The notes: a model not told the origin generated them from the sequence alone. A DNA stretch of 8,332 nucleotides from Bremerella sp. JC817 (GCF_040718835.1 NZ_JBFEFG010000275.1:1-8332); one strand, 5' to 3'. Shown: positions 1-5,908, numbered from the stretch's first letter. Numbers and translations are program-made.

Positions 1-2
1 TC

Positions 3-125
3 CTGGATCTGCTGCGTTCTGCTCACGTGGACGCAGGAGCGATCGACACCGAGTTGTGGTGTGTCGATGGAACGACCGTTCGAGCGGCCAGATGTGCTGC
101 CGGAGCCGTGAAAGGGGGCGGATGA
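3..125 (+). CDS. IS5-family transposase, upstream frame (OrfA-like), partial
   Basis: This frame enters from outside the window, so only its C-terminal part is visible. It ends at TGA 123-125. The segment WCVDGTTVRAARCAAG carries the first catalytic aspartate of the DDE triad (GAT at 66-68), in the 'DG-x-V-x-A' setting typical of IS5-family enzymes. The frame then runs into a G5 tract (114-118) and stops. The homologous sequence continues in a frame displaced by +1 (112-603), so neither frame alone gives a full catalytic domain. IS427-type elements are known to split the transposase into two overlapping frames. Whether this junction is programmed or the result of decay cannot be told from one copy. 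Confidence 0.65.
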   Translation: MDLLRSAHVDAGAIDTELWCVDGTTVRAARCAAGAVKGGG

Positions 126-603
126 AGAGGCTAGCTGTGAAGCCTTAGGCCGCAGTCGAGGGGGATTTAGCACGAAGATCCACCTGCTGTGTGACTCGCA
201 TGGCCATCCTCTACACGCCGTTCTTTCGCCCGGCCAAGCCCACGAGTCCACGTGCTTGCACGAGCTTCTGGGGACGTGCGAAGTGCGAGGCGAGGACTCG
301 GACGAGATCATCATGCCCATCTTTCTCGCTGGCGACAAAGGATACCGGGCCGAATGGATCGACGAGTACCTGGTCGTGACCGGCATCCTGCCCATCATCC
401 CCAGCAAATCGAACGAAGACCGAGATGCTCGCTTCGTTAAGTTCGACCGGCAAACATACCGGCGACGCAACATCATCGAACGCTTGATCGGCTGGCTGAA
501 AGAATGCCGCCGCATCCTAACCCGCTTCGAGAAGCGAGCGAGAAACTTCCTCGGTATGCTCAAATGGGCATTCATTCAGCGGTACTTGAAAACCATGTGT
601 TGA
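112..603 (+). CDS. IS5-family transposase, downstream frame (OrfB-like)
   Basis: The frame is open from 112 and overlaps the upstream frame by 14 bases. From about 148 it gives the conserved block GRSRGGFSTKIHLLCDSHG, followed by GQAHEST, all typical of IS5-family transposases. The second catalytic aspartate lies in LAGDKGYRAEWID (GAC at 334-336). The catalytic glutamate lies in RRRNIIERLIGWLKECRRI (GAA at 478-480), followed by LTRFEKRARNFLGMLKWAFI, the usual C-terminal helix. D-to-E spacing is 48 codons. No convincing own start is visible; the first usable one is TTG at 256, inside the domain. It is therefore probably expressed, if at all, by frameshifting from the upstream frame as an OrfAB fusion. 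The enzyme would carry out cut-and-paste transposition. Confidence 0.8.
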   Translation, partial: KGADEEASCEALGRSRGGFSTKIHLLCDSHGHPLHAVLSPGQAHESTCLHELLGTCEVRGEDSDEIIMPIFLAGDKGYRAEWIDEYLVVTGILPIIPSKSNEDRDARFVKFDRQTYRRRNIIERLIGWLKECRRILTRFEKRARNFLGMLKWAFIQRYLKTMC

Positions 604-604
604 T

Positions 605-623
605 AGGGTTTTCTGACAGAGCC
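605..623. repeat. Right terminal inverted repeat of the first IS
   Basis: Read inward this end is GGCTCTGTCAGAAAACCCT. It matches 13 of 19 positions with the left end of the other IS (GAAGCTGTTTCAAAACCCT, starting at 8195). The shared blocks are CTGT and AAAACCCT. TA at 624-625 directly follows. The left partner is outside the window, so the exact length is not verified. Confidence 0.6.
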
Positions 624-680
624 TAATGTCTACATTTCCTGGATCCGACGATGTAGTACACGGATTCTTGAACTTTTCAA

Positions 681-836
681 CGGCTGGGTAGCACTGGCAC
701 GACCAGTTCCAGGTTCCGAATCCCAGGTGTGCCACTGGCCTCTGGCCAGTGCGAAGTGCGTGTCAGGCCACCAGGTCATTTTCGCTTCGACCAGGATCGA
801 TCGTTTCGTGATGGAAAGCATGGCCACGCAGGGGCG
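681..836 (+). repeat. Dispersed intergenic repeat, copy A (long subtype)
   Basis: It opens with a GGCTGGGTAGCACTGG segment like the start of the other copies. The conserved core follows: CCAGGTGTGCCACTGGCC, the hairpin CACTGGCC-TCT-GGCCAGTG, then CGAAGTGCGTGTC. Its right half (about 750-836) differs from copies B, C and E but closely matches copy D. Shared stretches include GGCCACCAGG, TTTCGCTTCGACC, GATCGTTT and GATGGAAAGCATGGCCAC. It lies just downstream of the minus-strand TPR gene. Confidence 0.85.
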
Positions 837-900
837 TGATTAGAGGATCTTAGCTTGTTTGGGTGAAAGCGTTGGCTCGTTTCTAACTGCCATGATCTCA

Positions 901-1995
901 TCACATCGAGTACCGACTCTTCCGCCCCTGCAAGCTTTCTTTCAACTGATTGATTTCGAGTTGAACTTGATCGTACCGTTCGGTTTGTCCGAGAGTTTTC
1001 AGGATCGGCAGGTAGTCTTCGCGATACTGTAGCCTTCTTTCGAGTGGAAAGCCGGGAAGTTGGCCAGAAACGGATAGCAGTTCCTCGTAGGCCTCGGGGA
1101 CTTTATCGTAGTCATTCCCTGCGACTTTTGCTTGGGCATACTCTTGCAAGAGGCGCAGGTAGAAAGGGGCTTCTGGGCCAGCTTTGGGTGGCTGCTTGTT
1201 GAGCCCTGCTCGAGCATATTGAAGCGCCTTCACATGCTGCTTCTCTTGATTCAACGCTTCTGCAAGTAGTCCGGTGACGAGGGCAAATCGCGAGTAAATG
1301 TGCTCGTTCCCATCTTTCTGAAATGAAGCGACAGCCTGTTCGCCTGTTTGTATCAGCGACTTGCGATCCTTCTTCTCGTAATAAAGTCCCGTCAAGGTAA
1401 CCAGGAGTTCGCGGTACAAATAGCTCTCGGTCAAGTTCAAGGTTTCAAGCACCTTCTTGGCGTCGAGGGCTGTAGAAATCGCTTCGTCTAAGTTCTCTTG
1501 GCAATACAACAGAGTGCCGGCGAACTTGCTTTTTAAATTGACCACGATGTAGGACGAGTGGCCGTAAAGTGGTTCTGCAAGATCGAGCGAGTGCCTGAAG
1601 TGTCGAGCCGCTTCAAGATGTTTACCGGCTTGGGAGCTGAAGTGAGCCTTGGCTTGTTCCGCGAGTTGTTGCTCGGCAATTTTGCGGCGGGCTGGGTCAA
1701 GCTTGGCCACTTTCTGCAGGTCATTCATGATGAACTCGATCTCGGGCAATTTAAGAATAAGCGGCTCATTCTTACTCCCCTGAGTACGATCGTGCAGTTC
1801 TTTGACCGCTTTAAGTTGACCTTCAAAGTCTAACAGTAAAATACCTTGCTCGTATTGCTGAATAAGAGCCGCCTGGATGTCCATCATGCTCAATTGCGAG
1901 TCAGGCTGTTCCGCCGTAACTGTGCCGGTGGCTATGGAAATCAGCAGCATCGTCACCAATGCTATTGGCTGTCGAATATGGCGATCTATTCCCAT
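901..1995 (-). CDS. Exported TPR-repeat protein, hypothetical
   Basis: A 364-residue protein of unknown specific role. Residues 1-28 form a typical signal peptide: charged N-terminus (GIDRHIR), hydrophobic core IALVTMLLISIATG and probable cleavage after VTA (residue 28). It should therefore act outside the cytoplasm. The remainder is almost entirely helical. The clearest tetratricopeptide-type unit is at about residues 112-145 (AKAHFSSQAGKHLEAARHF), similar to the kinesin-light-chain-like TPR_12 class. Weaker helix pairs lie at about 195-230 and 235-270 (ALNQEKQHVKALQYARAGL), and another at about 275-310. No catalytic motif or second membrane segment is seen, which points to a protein-binding scaffold. 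The ATG at 1995 is chosen because it places the signal peptide at the N-terminus; only a weak AGGGG lies upstream. Repeats A and B flank the gene, so it is probably transcribed alone. Confidence 0.85.
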   Translation of the reverse strand: MGIDRHIRQPIALVTMLLISIATGTVTAEQPDSQLSMMDIQAALIQQYEQGILLLDFEGQLKAVKELHDRTQGSKNEPLILKLPEIEFIMNDLQKVAKLDPARRKIAEQQLAEQAKAHFSSQAGKHLEAARHFRHSLDLAEPLYGHSSYIVVNLKSKFAGTLLYCQENLDEAISTALDAKKVLETLNLTESYLYRELLVTLTGLYYEKKDRKSLIQTGEQAVASFQKDGNEHIYSRFALVTGLLAEALNQEKQHVKALQYARAGLNKQPPKAGPEAPFYLRLLQEYAQAKVAGNDYDKVPEAYEELLSVSGQLPGFPLERRLQYREDYLPILKTLGQTERYDQVQLEINQLKESLQGRKSRYSM

Positions 1996-2036
1996 GAGAA
2001 TCGGCCCCTATCCGTAACCGTTCGTGTCGTTCATAG

Positions 2037-2054
2037 GACGCGTCTCGACGCACC
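2037..2054. repeat. Degenerate copy of the GGTGCGTCTCGACGCACC palindrome
   Basis: The stretch around 2037-2054 (GACGCGTCTCGACGCACC) differs at two or three positions from the perfect palindrome at 5821-5838. It lies directly beside repeat copy B and upstream of the TPR gene. It is probably another small family of structured intergenic repeat. Confidence 0.55.
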
Positions 2055-2067
2055 CAACGTGGTCGAT

Positions 2068-2188
2068 CGGCCGAGTGGCACTAGCAACGACATTTCCAGC
2101 TCCCGCATCTTAGGTGTGCCACGGGCCTCTGGCCAGTATCTCGATGACTGAAACAGGTGGCAACCTGGTCCCTGCTTCGCACTGGCGC
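2068..2188 (+). repeat. Dispersed intergenic repeat, copy B (short subtype)
   Basis: It has the full core order seen in copies C and E: CGGCCGAGTGGCACT, ATTTCCAGCTCCCGCATC, TTAGGTGTGCCACGGGCC, GGCCAGT, GACTGAAACAGGTGG, CAACCTGGTCCCTGCTTCGC, ACTGGC. The right-hand hairpin is cut short: after ACTGGC the sequence departs, with no AGCCAGTGGCAC. The copy lies between the TPR gene start and the 3' end of the Hypoth_Ymh gene. Confidence 0.85.
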
Positions 2189-2207
2189 CTCCAATTTGAG
2201 CACCACC

Positions 2208-2999
2208 TCAGCGAACCAACACCGCCTCATCAAGTCTGCGGTGAATATACGAAAGCATGGTGAGGGCATACATTGCGTCGGTCCGATTCACGGCCCAGTG
2301 AATCTTAGGTGAATGTGCTGTCACGTTGCGAAACGTCCCAAAGACTCCCTTAAGGAGATTAGCAAAACCCTTCTGTTCAGACTGTTCCGATTCCGTCTGA
2401 AGGGTGTTGAGGGCAAGCCGTGGAGAATTAATTGAAAACACTTGGTCCACCAAACCACTTCCGTCAGCTTCAATGCCTGTACGATCTCGAATCTTTTGAG
2501 CGGCACTTTTGGTGGCTTCGAGAACGCAGTGAAAATAATTGTCTTGCAATAATTCAGCACTACAGAATGCTAGGATATCGGGATGAACCGCACGATGTTG
2601 TAGCTCAGATCGAAGCTCGTTAGCCCTTTCGTGAGCTTCGGAGATTGTAGAAGCGGCTGAAATTGGGACTGCCTCAGCCTTTTCGTTAATTGAAATCCCA
2701 ATGAATGCAAGTTGATAATTTATTGACGCTCGGAACGCTTCAAACTCTGGAATACGGCCAGCAAAACGTGATGGATGTATCAATGCACAGAGAAATGCGA
2801 TGACGTTGTTGCCGCAGGAATCACGTTTCTGCCTAGTGGAAAGTGCAAACAGCATCCGTTCCCACTTTGGCGTACCGCCGCATTCCTCTATATCACACTG
2901 AGAAAACAGTCGGTCTAGCTCCCTATGCGTAGCTGCATCTGCAACGTCTCGACAAGTCGTTTCAAGGGAACTTTCTGGGAGTTGTGGTAGTGCTGCCAT
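2208..2999 (-). CDS. TIGR02391 (Hypoth_Ymh) family protein with HEPN-like R-x4-H motif
   Basis: The 263-residue product matches the layout of the TIGR02391/Hypoth_Ymh family along its length. The N-terminal helical part (about 25-115) contains IHPSRFAG and INYQLAFIGISIN. The linker ISEAHERANELRSELQHR leads into the conserved domain from about 138 (VHPDI, NYFHCVLEATKSAAQKIR, DGSGLVDQVF). The signature GFANLLKGVFGTFRNVTAH ends at residue 229. R224-N-V-T-A-H229 fits the R-x4-6-H motif of HEPN-type ribonucleases. That link, and hence any RNase activity, is inference; the family is functionally uncharacterised as far as I know. No signal peptide or membrane segment is seen, so it is cytoplasmic. 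The length looks complete. The ATG at 2999 has only a weak upstream TTGAG. No partner gene is adjacent: repeats B and C lie on either side. Confidence 0.9.
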   Translation of the reverse strand: MAALPQLPESSLETTCRDVADAATHRELDRLFSQCDIEECGGTPKWERMLFALSTRQKRDSCGNNVIAFLCALIHPSRFAGRIPEFEAFRASINYQLAFIGISINEKAEAVPISAASTISEAHERANELRSELQHRAVHPDILAFCSAELLQDNYFHCVLEATKSAAQKIRDRTGIEADGSGLVDQVFSINSPRLALNTLQTESEQSEQKGFANLLKGVFGTFRNVTAHSPKIHWAVNRTDAMYALTMLSYIHRRLDEAVLVR

Positions 3000-3082
3000 C
3001 TCAAGTTACTGCGATCTGCCTATCAAGCTACTTGGTGATTGTGGTGGGAGTAAAATGAACAAGGGATACTTAATGATCTTTA

Positions 3083-3232
3083 GGTACTGTCCTTCAAGTG
3101 ATAGTGTCTTAACTGGGCACATCTGGCAACCTTCCCTAGTTACCGACCAAAGTGATTCAAGGAAGGAAGCCGAATGTCGGATCATGATCTAACGGAGTAC
3201 CAGTGGAATGCAATCCGGGATTGTTTTCCGGA
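3083..3232 (+). mobile_element. 5' remnant of an IS5-family element
   Basis: The probable left end GGTACTGTCC begins at 3083 and is preceded by TA (3081-3082). It resembles the ends of the other two IS5-type elements here: GGCTCTGTC when 605-623 is read inward, and GAAGCTGTT at 8195. About 90 bases further on, a transposase N-terminus begins at 3174; the equivalent distance in the element at 8195 is 82 bases. The element is cut off at about 3232, where repeat copy C begins. No right end and no transposase C-terminus are found nearby. Confidence 0.6.
3174..3232 (+). pseudogene. IS5-family transposase, N-terminal fragment only
   Basis: It starts at ATG 3174 behind a good ribosome-binding site (AAGGAAG, 3160-3169 region) and reads MSDHDLTEYQWNAIRDCFPD. 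This is the N-terminal LT-[DE]-x-QW signature of IS5-family transposases; compare LTDEQWKMVKP at 8277. The frame then passes into the repeat GGCAAGGTTGCACTGCC and loses all similarity, so about 20 codons survive of a protein that should exceed 250 residues. It cannot be functional. Confidence 0.65.
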
Positions 3233-3371
3233 TCGGCAAGGTTGCACTGCCAACCACCATTTCCAGCTCCCGCATCTTAGGTGTGCCACTGGCCTCTGGC
3301 CAGTGTCTTAGTGGCTGAAACCGGTCGTCAACCTGGTCCCTGCTTCGCACTGGCTAGAAGCCAGTGGCACA
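3233..3371 (+). repeat. Dispersed intergenic repeat, copy C (short subtype, best preserved)
   Basis: Two hairpins of 8 base pairs frame this unit: CACTGGCC-TCT-GGCCAGTG (3287-3305) and CACTGGCT-AGA-AGCCAGTG (3348-3366). The unit from 3282 to 3371 is bounded by a perfect 12-base inverted repeat, TGTGCCACTGGC (3282-3293) and GCCAGTGGCACA (3360-3371). A third dyad of the form CAGGTTGCAACCTG, intact in copy E, is mutated here (CCGGTCGTCAACCTGG). The left part, CAACCACCATTTCCAGCTCC and CGCATCTTAGG, is shared with copies D, E and F. The copy replaces the rest of the IS remnant upstream. Confidence 0.9.
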
Positions 3372-3424
3372 TGAGAAACGGTATGGCCAGCCGCCCCACC
3401 CTGCCGAACGTGCCGACGTGCTAG

Positions 3425-3466
3425 TTCGCAATGCTGCGCGAACCAGGAGCATTCCTCGGAATGCTT
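3425..3466. other. Two adjacent hairpins downstream of the 3519-4103 gene
   Basis: TTCGC (3425-3429) pairs with GCGAA (3438-3442). AGCATTCC (3448-3455) pairs with GGAATGCT (3458-3465), leaving only TC between them, so the actual loop would be CTCG. They lie about 55 bases past the minus-strand stop at 3519 and could weakly terminate or stabilise that transcript. No T-run follows on either strand, so this is not a standard intrinsic terminator. Confidence 0.35.
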
Positions 3467-3518
3467 GGCAAATGGCTGAGATTGCCAGTGCCTCCTGGTA
3501 AGAGGCTTAAGCTCAGTT

Positions 3519-4103
3519 TTAGACTAGCGAACATGCAGTGTCGTCGTCACTCCAATCCAGTTCTCGATTGCTACTCGCGAAAGGTATTGTTGCAACAGCT
3601 GTGAGGCTGACCAAGATGCGTGTCCCTGCCAAGTCAGTGCAGCAAAAGACACAAGGAGTGTCAATTGGATAATGGTGTTGGCCAATGATGTGAACGCTTG
3701 TGTTTGTGATAACCATTACAGCGGGCTGTGAAGCCTCCGGAACTCCGAACTCTCCAATGATTGGGACATCACAAGGGAGGCGTCCCGATTTCCTTTCAAT
3801 CTTACAGACTAGATGTGACCAAGGGTTCTTCAATTCAGATTCTTCAACGAGTACTCGACCAAGTGCTTCGTCACACTTCCCTGCGATGCTAAACGAAGCC
3901 TCACGCGACCAGTGTAAGCGATCGGCAGTTGCTTGACTTCGCCTGGGCCTGAAGCCTCTTTCACTGATCTCGTATCTACGGTGAGAAACGATATCAAATA
4001 GGATATCGCCCTTCTCCAATGGCTCATCAAATTCCGCACATATCGTTGCTGACAAGTTTAGTTTCCGGAAATACTCCCGATTCATTAACAAAATAGCCTT
4101 CAT
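3519..4103 (-). CDS. Hypothetical protein, 194 residues, no recognised family
   Basis: I do not recognise this protein. It starts at ATG 4103 ([16 protein letters not shown]), with a second possible start at residue 7. No strong ribosome-binding site is visible upstream. The sequence is mixed alpha/beta in character, without a signal peptide or clear membrane helix. The N-terminal stretch contains [15 protein letters not shown] and a basic segment GFRPRRSQ. The middle has [20 protein letters not shown], and a Pro/Gly-rich part [14 protein letters not shown] follows. The C-terminal third is hydrophobic beta-like ([36 protein letters not shown]), ending in an acidic tail [12 protein letters not shown]. 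The CVFCC cluster is the only Cys-rich spot and is too short to call a metal site. Repeats C and D flank the gene, so it looks like a separately transcribed single gene. The long open frame supports it being real. Confidence 0.6.
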   Translation of the reverse strand: MKAILLMNREYFRKLNLSATICAEFDEPLEKGDILFDIVSHRRYEISERGFRPRRSQATADRLHWSREASFSIAGKCDEALGRVLVEESELKNPWSHLVCKIERKSGRLPCDVPIIGEFGVPEASQPAVMVITNTSVHIIGQHHYPIDTPCVFCCTDLAGTRILVSLTAVATIPFASSNRELDWSDDDTACSLV

Positions 4104-4232
4104 TTAGCACCGTCATTTGCCATAAGTTCCAGCCCGAACGCGAGCAAGGTCATCGAGCTATTCCATTCGGCCAGTCGTCGCCAACACGTGCTCGGCGACA
4201 GATACCAGTCTGGCAGATCCTTCCAGCGAGCC

Positions 4233-4388
4233 CCGGCCGGGTGGCACTGCCAACCACCATTTCCAGCTTCCGCATCCCAGGTGTGTCACTGGCCCTCAGC
4301 CAGTGCGAAGTGCGTGTCCGGCCACCAGGACAATTTCGCTTCGACCGGATTGATCGTTTTGCGATGGAAAGCATGGCCACTGAGGGCT
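4233..4388 (+). repeat. Dispersed intergenic repeat, copy D (long subtype)
   Basis: Its left half matches copies C and E (GTGGCACTGCCAACCACC, TTTCCAGCTTCCGCATC). Its right half matches copy A through CAGTGCGAAGTGCGTGTC, GGCCACCAGGA, TTTCGCTTCGACC and GATGGAAAGCATGGCCACTG. The central hairpin is slightly disturbed (CACTGGCC-CTCA-GCCAGTG). It sits between the 3' end of the ankyrin gene and the start of the 194-residue gene. Confidence 0.85.
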
Positions 4389-4423
4389 ACGGCCATGGCA
4401 CCCGGGCATTGTGTTGTTCATCT

Positions 4424-5422
4424 TTACGGATTTACATTCTCGACGGGATGAGGAATTGACTCTTCGAGTTTTCCTCTGAGTGCCTTCGCGTCGGCCTTCT
4501 TTCGCTCGATTGCTTGGTAATGCCCTGACTTCTTGTAACGCTCCAGGAATTGTTCATGCTTCCGCATTCGCCGTTGGGCATCTGCGATCAAATCGGGCTG
4601 CTCGCGCATCTCGTCCAGCAGTTCTCGATATTCTTTATATCCTTCAGGGTCTTCCTTTATTCGATCATCCAAAAATCGATCGGTCTCAAGTGCCTCGTAC
4701 ATAGATGGCTCTCCCACGTGCGGATTTGAGCCTCGCTTGAGGAATTCGACGGCAGCCGTAAAACCGCTTCCGACCAAGGCCTCTCCTACTGGTGTCAGTC
4801 CATTTGACTCTACCTCGTTGATATCCCCTCCGTGTTCGAGATACCACCAATAATGGTCTGCCTGATCCAAGTGGAACTCAAAGTTGGAATACGCATGGTG
4901 TAGGATTCGACTACCGACAGAATAACCTCGATCGAGCTTACTTTCGTCATTCGCGAAAGAAAGATCGGCACCCTTTTCGACGAGCAATTGAAACGTCGCA
5001 AAATTACTCTTGTCTCTTGCGGCAAGAGCCAAGGGAGTTAAGTGAGTATCCGAGCTTACATTGATTTTCGCGCCGAATTCGATCGCGAGTCGAGTTCCTT
5101 CCTCGCTCCCAAAAACGGCAAGAACATGCAATATGCTCAAATTCTTGTTTCCCTTCGCGTTGATTTGCGCGCCTTCTGTGATTAGTTGCTGTGCCGTCTG
5201 CTTTTGTCCCAGCAAAAGGGCCTCGACTAGCTGCGAGTCAATCTCTCTCGAAAAAACTTCCCGTATCGGCTTGGTACCGTGAGGCGGCGTAATGGTTTGA
5301 AGGTTCGGGCGTAAAAAATAGGGAATCCGAGCATCGAACGAATCGTCCGGCTTTTCTTGAGCAAGTGCCATTTGAGAACACAATATCAGAAAGAGCAAAG
5401 CGCGCAGGTGCTGAACAAACAT
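4424..5422 (-). CDS. Exported ankyrin-repeat protein
   Basis: A 332-residue protein with a signal peptide at residues 1-21: MFVQHLR, then LLFLILCSQMALA, with cleavage before QEK. C15 is not in a lipobox, so a soluble exported form is favoured. Ankyrin repeats follow from about 60 to 240: ALLLGQKQTAQQLITEGAQI, ILHVLAVFGSEEGTRLAIEF, TPLALAARDKSNFATFQLLV, a divergent unit with LEHGGDINEVESNGLTPVGE, and TAAVEFLKRGSNP. The C-terminal ~90 residues are charged and helical (YKEYRELLDEMREQ, RRMRKHEQFLERYKKSG). Ankyrin repeats bind proteins. Exported single-gene ankyrin proteins of this layout include some immunity partners of secreted toxins, but no toxin gene is adjacent, so that role is speculative. 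The ATG at 5422 is supported by AGGAG seven bases upstream and by the signal peptide. Confidence 0.88.
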   Translation of the reverse strand: MFVQHLRALLFLILCSQMALAQEKPDDSFDARIPYFLRPNLQTITPPHGTKPIREVFSREIDSQLVEALLLGQKQTAQQLITEGAQINAKGNKNLSILHVLAVFGSEEGTRLAIEFGAKINVSSDTHLTPLALAARDKSNFATFQLLVEKGADLSFANDESKLDRGYSVGSRILHHAYSNFEFHLDQADHYWWYLEHGGDINEVESNGLTPVGEALVGSGFTAAVEFLKRGSNPHVGEPSMYEALETDRFLDDRIKEDPEGYKEYRELLDEMREQPDLIADAQRRMRKHEQFLERYKKSGHYQAIERKKADAKALRGKLEESIPHPVENVNP

Positions 5423-5429
5423 GGCATCA

Positions 5430-5434
5430 CTCCT
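5430..5434 (-). promoter_or_regulatory. Ribosome-binding site of the ankyrin gene
   Basis: AGGAG on the minus strand lies seven bases before the ATG at 5422. It is the clearest Shine-Dalgarno sequence among the minus-strand genes and fixes the start. Confidence 0.75.
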
Positions 5435-5625
5435 ACTTATCCGGAACTGAGACGAGGCTTAACGATTTCTGCCAAATGGGTGTGCCGGGCATGGCCCTGT
5501 TGCTTGTTTAAGGTATGCAGTCTTATGCATTGCAATACGTTCCATCAAACTCGGCCCCTAGAATCCACTGTTGTCATCGAACAGGGGCATTTCCCACTCA
5601 TCGCCCAATAGGTGAGGCGGCAGCC

Positions 5626-5763
5626 CGGCAAGGTAGCACTGCCAACCACCAATCCCAGCTCCCGCATCTTAGGTGCATCACGGGCCTCTGGCCAGTGTCT
5701 TAGTGGCTGAAACAGGTTGCAACCTGGTCCCTGCTTCGCACTGGCTAGAAGCCAGTGGCACAC
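5626..5763 (+). repeat. Dispersed intergenic repeat, copy E (short subtype)
   Basis: The same order as copy C, including GGCAAGGTAGCACTGCC, CTCCCGCATCTTAGGTG, GGCCTCTGGCCAGTGTCTTA and GTGGCTGAAACAGG. It carries the perfect 14-base palindrome CAGGTTGCAACCTG (5713-5726) and the intact right hairpin CACTGGCT-AGA-AGCCAGTG (5739-5757). The left hairpin is damaged, reading GGTGCATCACGGGCC in place of GGTGTGCCACTGGCC. Confidence 0.9.
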
Positions 5764-5820
5764 GTTGGCTGTTGATTGGCTGTTGCCCGCTTCCAGGTTG
5801 CCACTCGTCCGGCGCTGCCT

Positions 5821-5838
5821 GGTGCGTCGAGACGCACC
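5821..5838. repeat. Perfect 18-base palindrome GGTGCGTCGAGACGCACC
   Basis: GGTGCGTC (5821-5828) is the exact reverse complement of GACGCACC (5831-5838), with GA between. A degenerate copy in the opposite orientation lies at 2037-2054. It may act as a short REP-like hairpin. No T-run follows, so it is not an intrinsic terminator. Confidence 0.75.
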
Positions 5839-5908
5839 CTACGGGATTGATGTTGGGTTGCTCGTTCGATCAGCGTCGCTCGCTCCCCTTCCCCGTCCTT
5901 TAGCATCC

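Larger units (their letters stand above)
1..623 (+). mobile_element. IS5-family insertion sequence (IS427-like), right part
   Basis: This is the 3' portion of an insertion sequence whose left end lies outside the window. It contains the DDE transposase in two frames (3-125 and 112-603). It then ends about 20 bases past the transposase stop in the sequence AGGGTTTTCTGACAGAGCC (605-623). Read inward, that is GGCTCTGTCAGAAAACCCT, a plausible terminal inverted repeat. The two bases just outside it are TA, and IS5-family members of the IS427 type commonly duplicate TA or a TA-containing site. Seen: the transposase motifs and the end resembling the one at 8195. Inferred: the exact boundary and the subgroup. 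Confidence 0.8.
604..900. other. Intergenic stretch between the IS and the TPR gene
   Basis: It holds the end of the IS (to 623), about 57 bases with no recognisable feature, dispersed repeat copy A (about 681-836) and about 65 bases downstream of the TPR stop. Short open frames on the minus strand here (around 517-827) lie over the IS end and the repeat, have no ribosome-binding site or domain, and are not genes. Confidence 0.6.
3000..3518. other. Intergenic stretch with IS remnant, repeat copy C and hairpins
   Basis: From left to right it holds about 80 bases upstream of the Hypoth_Ymh gene, the 5' remnant of an IS5-family element (3083-3232), repeat copy C (3233-3371), two adjacent small hairpins (3425-3466) and about 50 bases of unassigned sequence downstream of the next minus-strand gene. 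A 45-codon open frame from ATG 3055 crosses the IS end and is judged spurious. Confidence 0.6.

Noticed and set aside
630..827. Minus-strand open frame beginning MAMLSITKRS; a near-identical start occurs at 4380 on the minus strand.
   Set aside because: The similarity is explained by repeat copies A and D being the same DNA element; there is no evidence that it is translated.
1558..1833. A 91-codon plus-strand open frame.
   Set aside because: It is antisense to the TPR gene, which has a signal peptide and coherent repeats; no ribosome-binding site supports the antisense frame.
2432..2623. A 63-codon plus-strand open frame.
   Set aside because: It is antisense to the TIGR02391-family gene, whose conserved motifs fix the true strand.
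3055..3192. A 45-codon plus-strand open frame starting ATG 3055 with GGGAG upstream.
   Set aside because: It runs across the probable left end of the IS remnant and overlaps the transposase fragment in another frame; the product has no recognisable features.
3440..3466. Intrinsic terminator for the minus-strand gene ending at 3519.
   Set aside because: The stem is adequate but no T-run follows on the relevant strand, so it is listed only as a hairpin.
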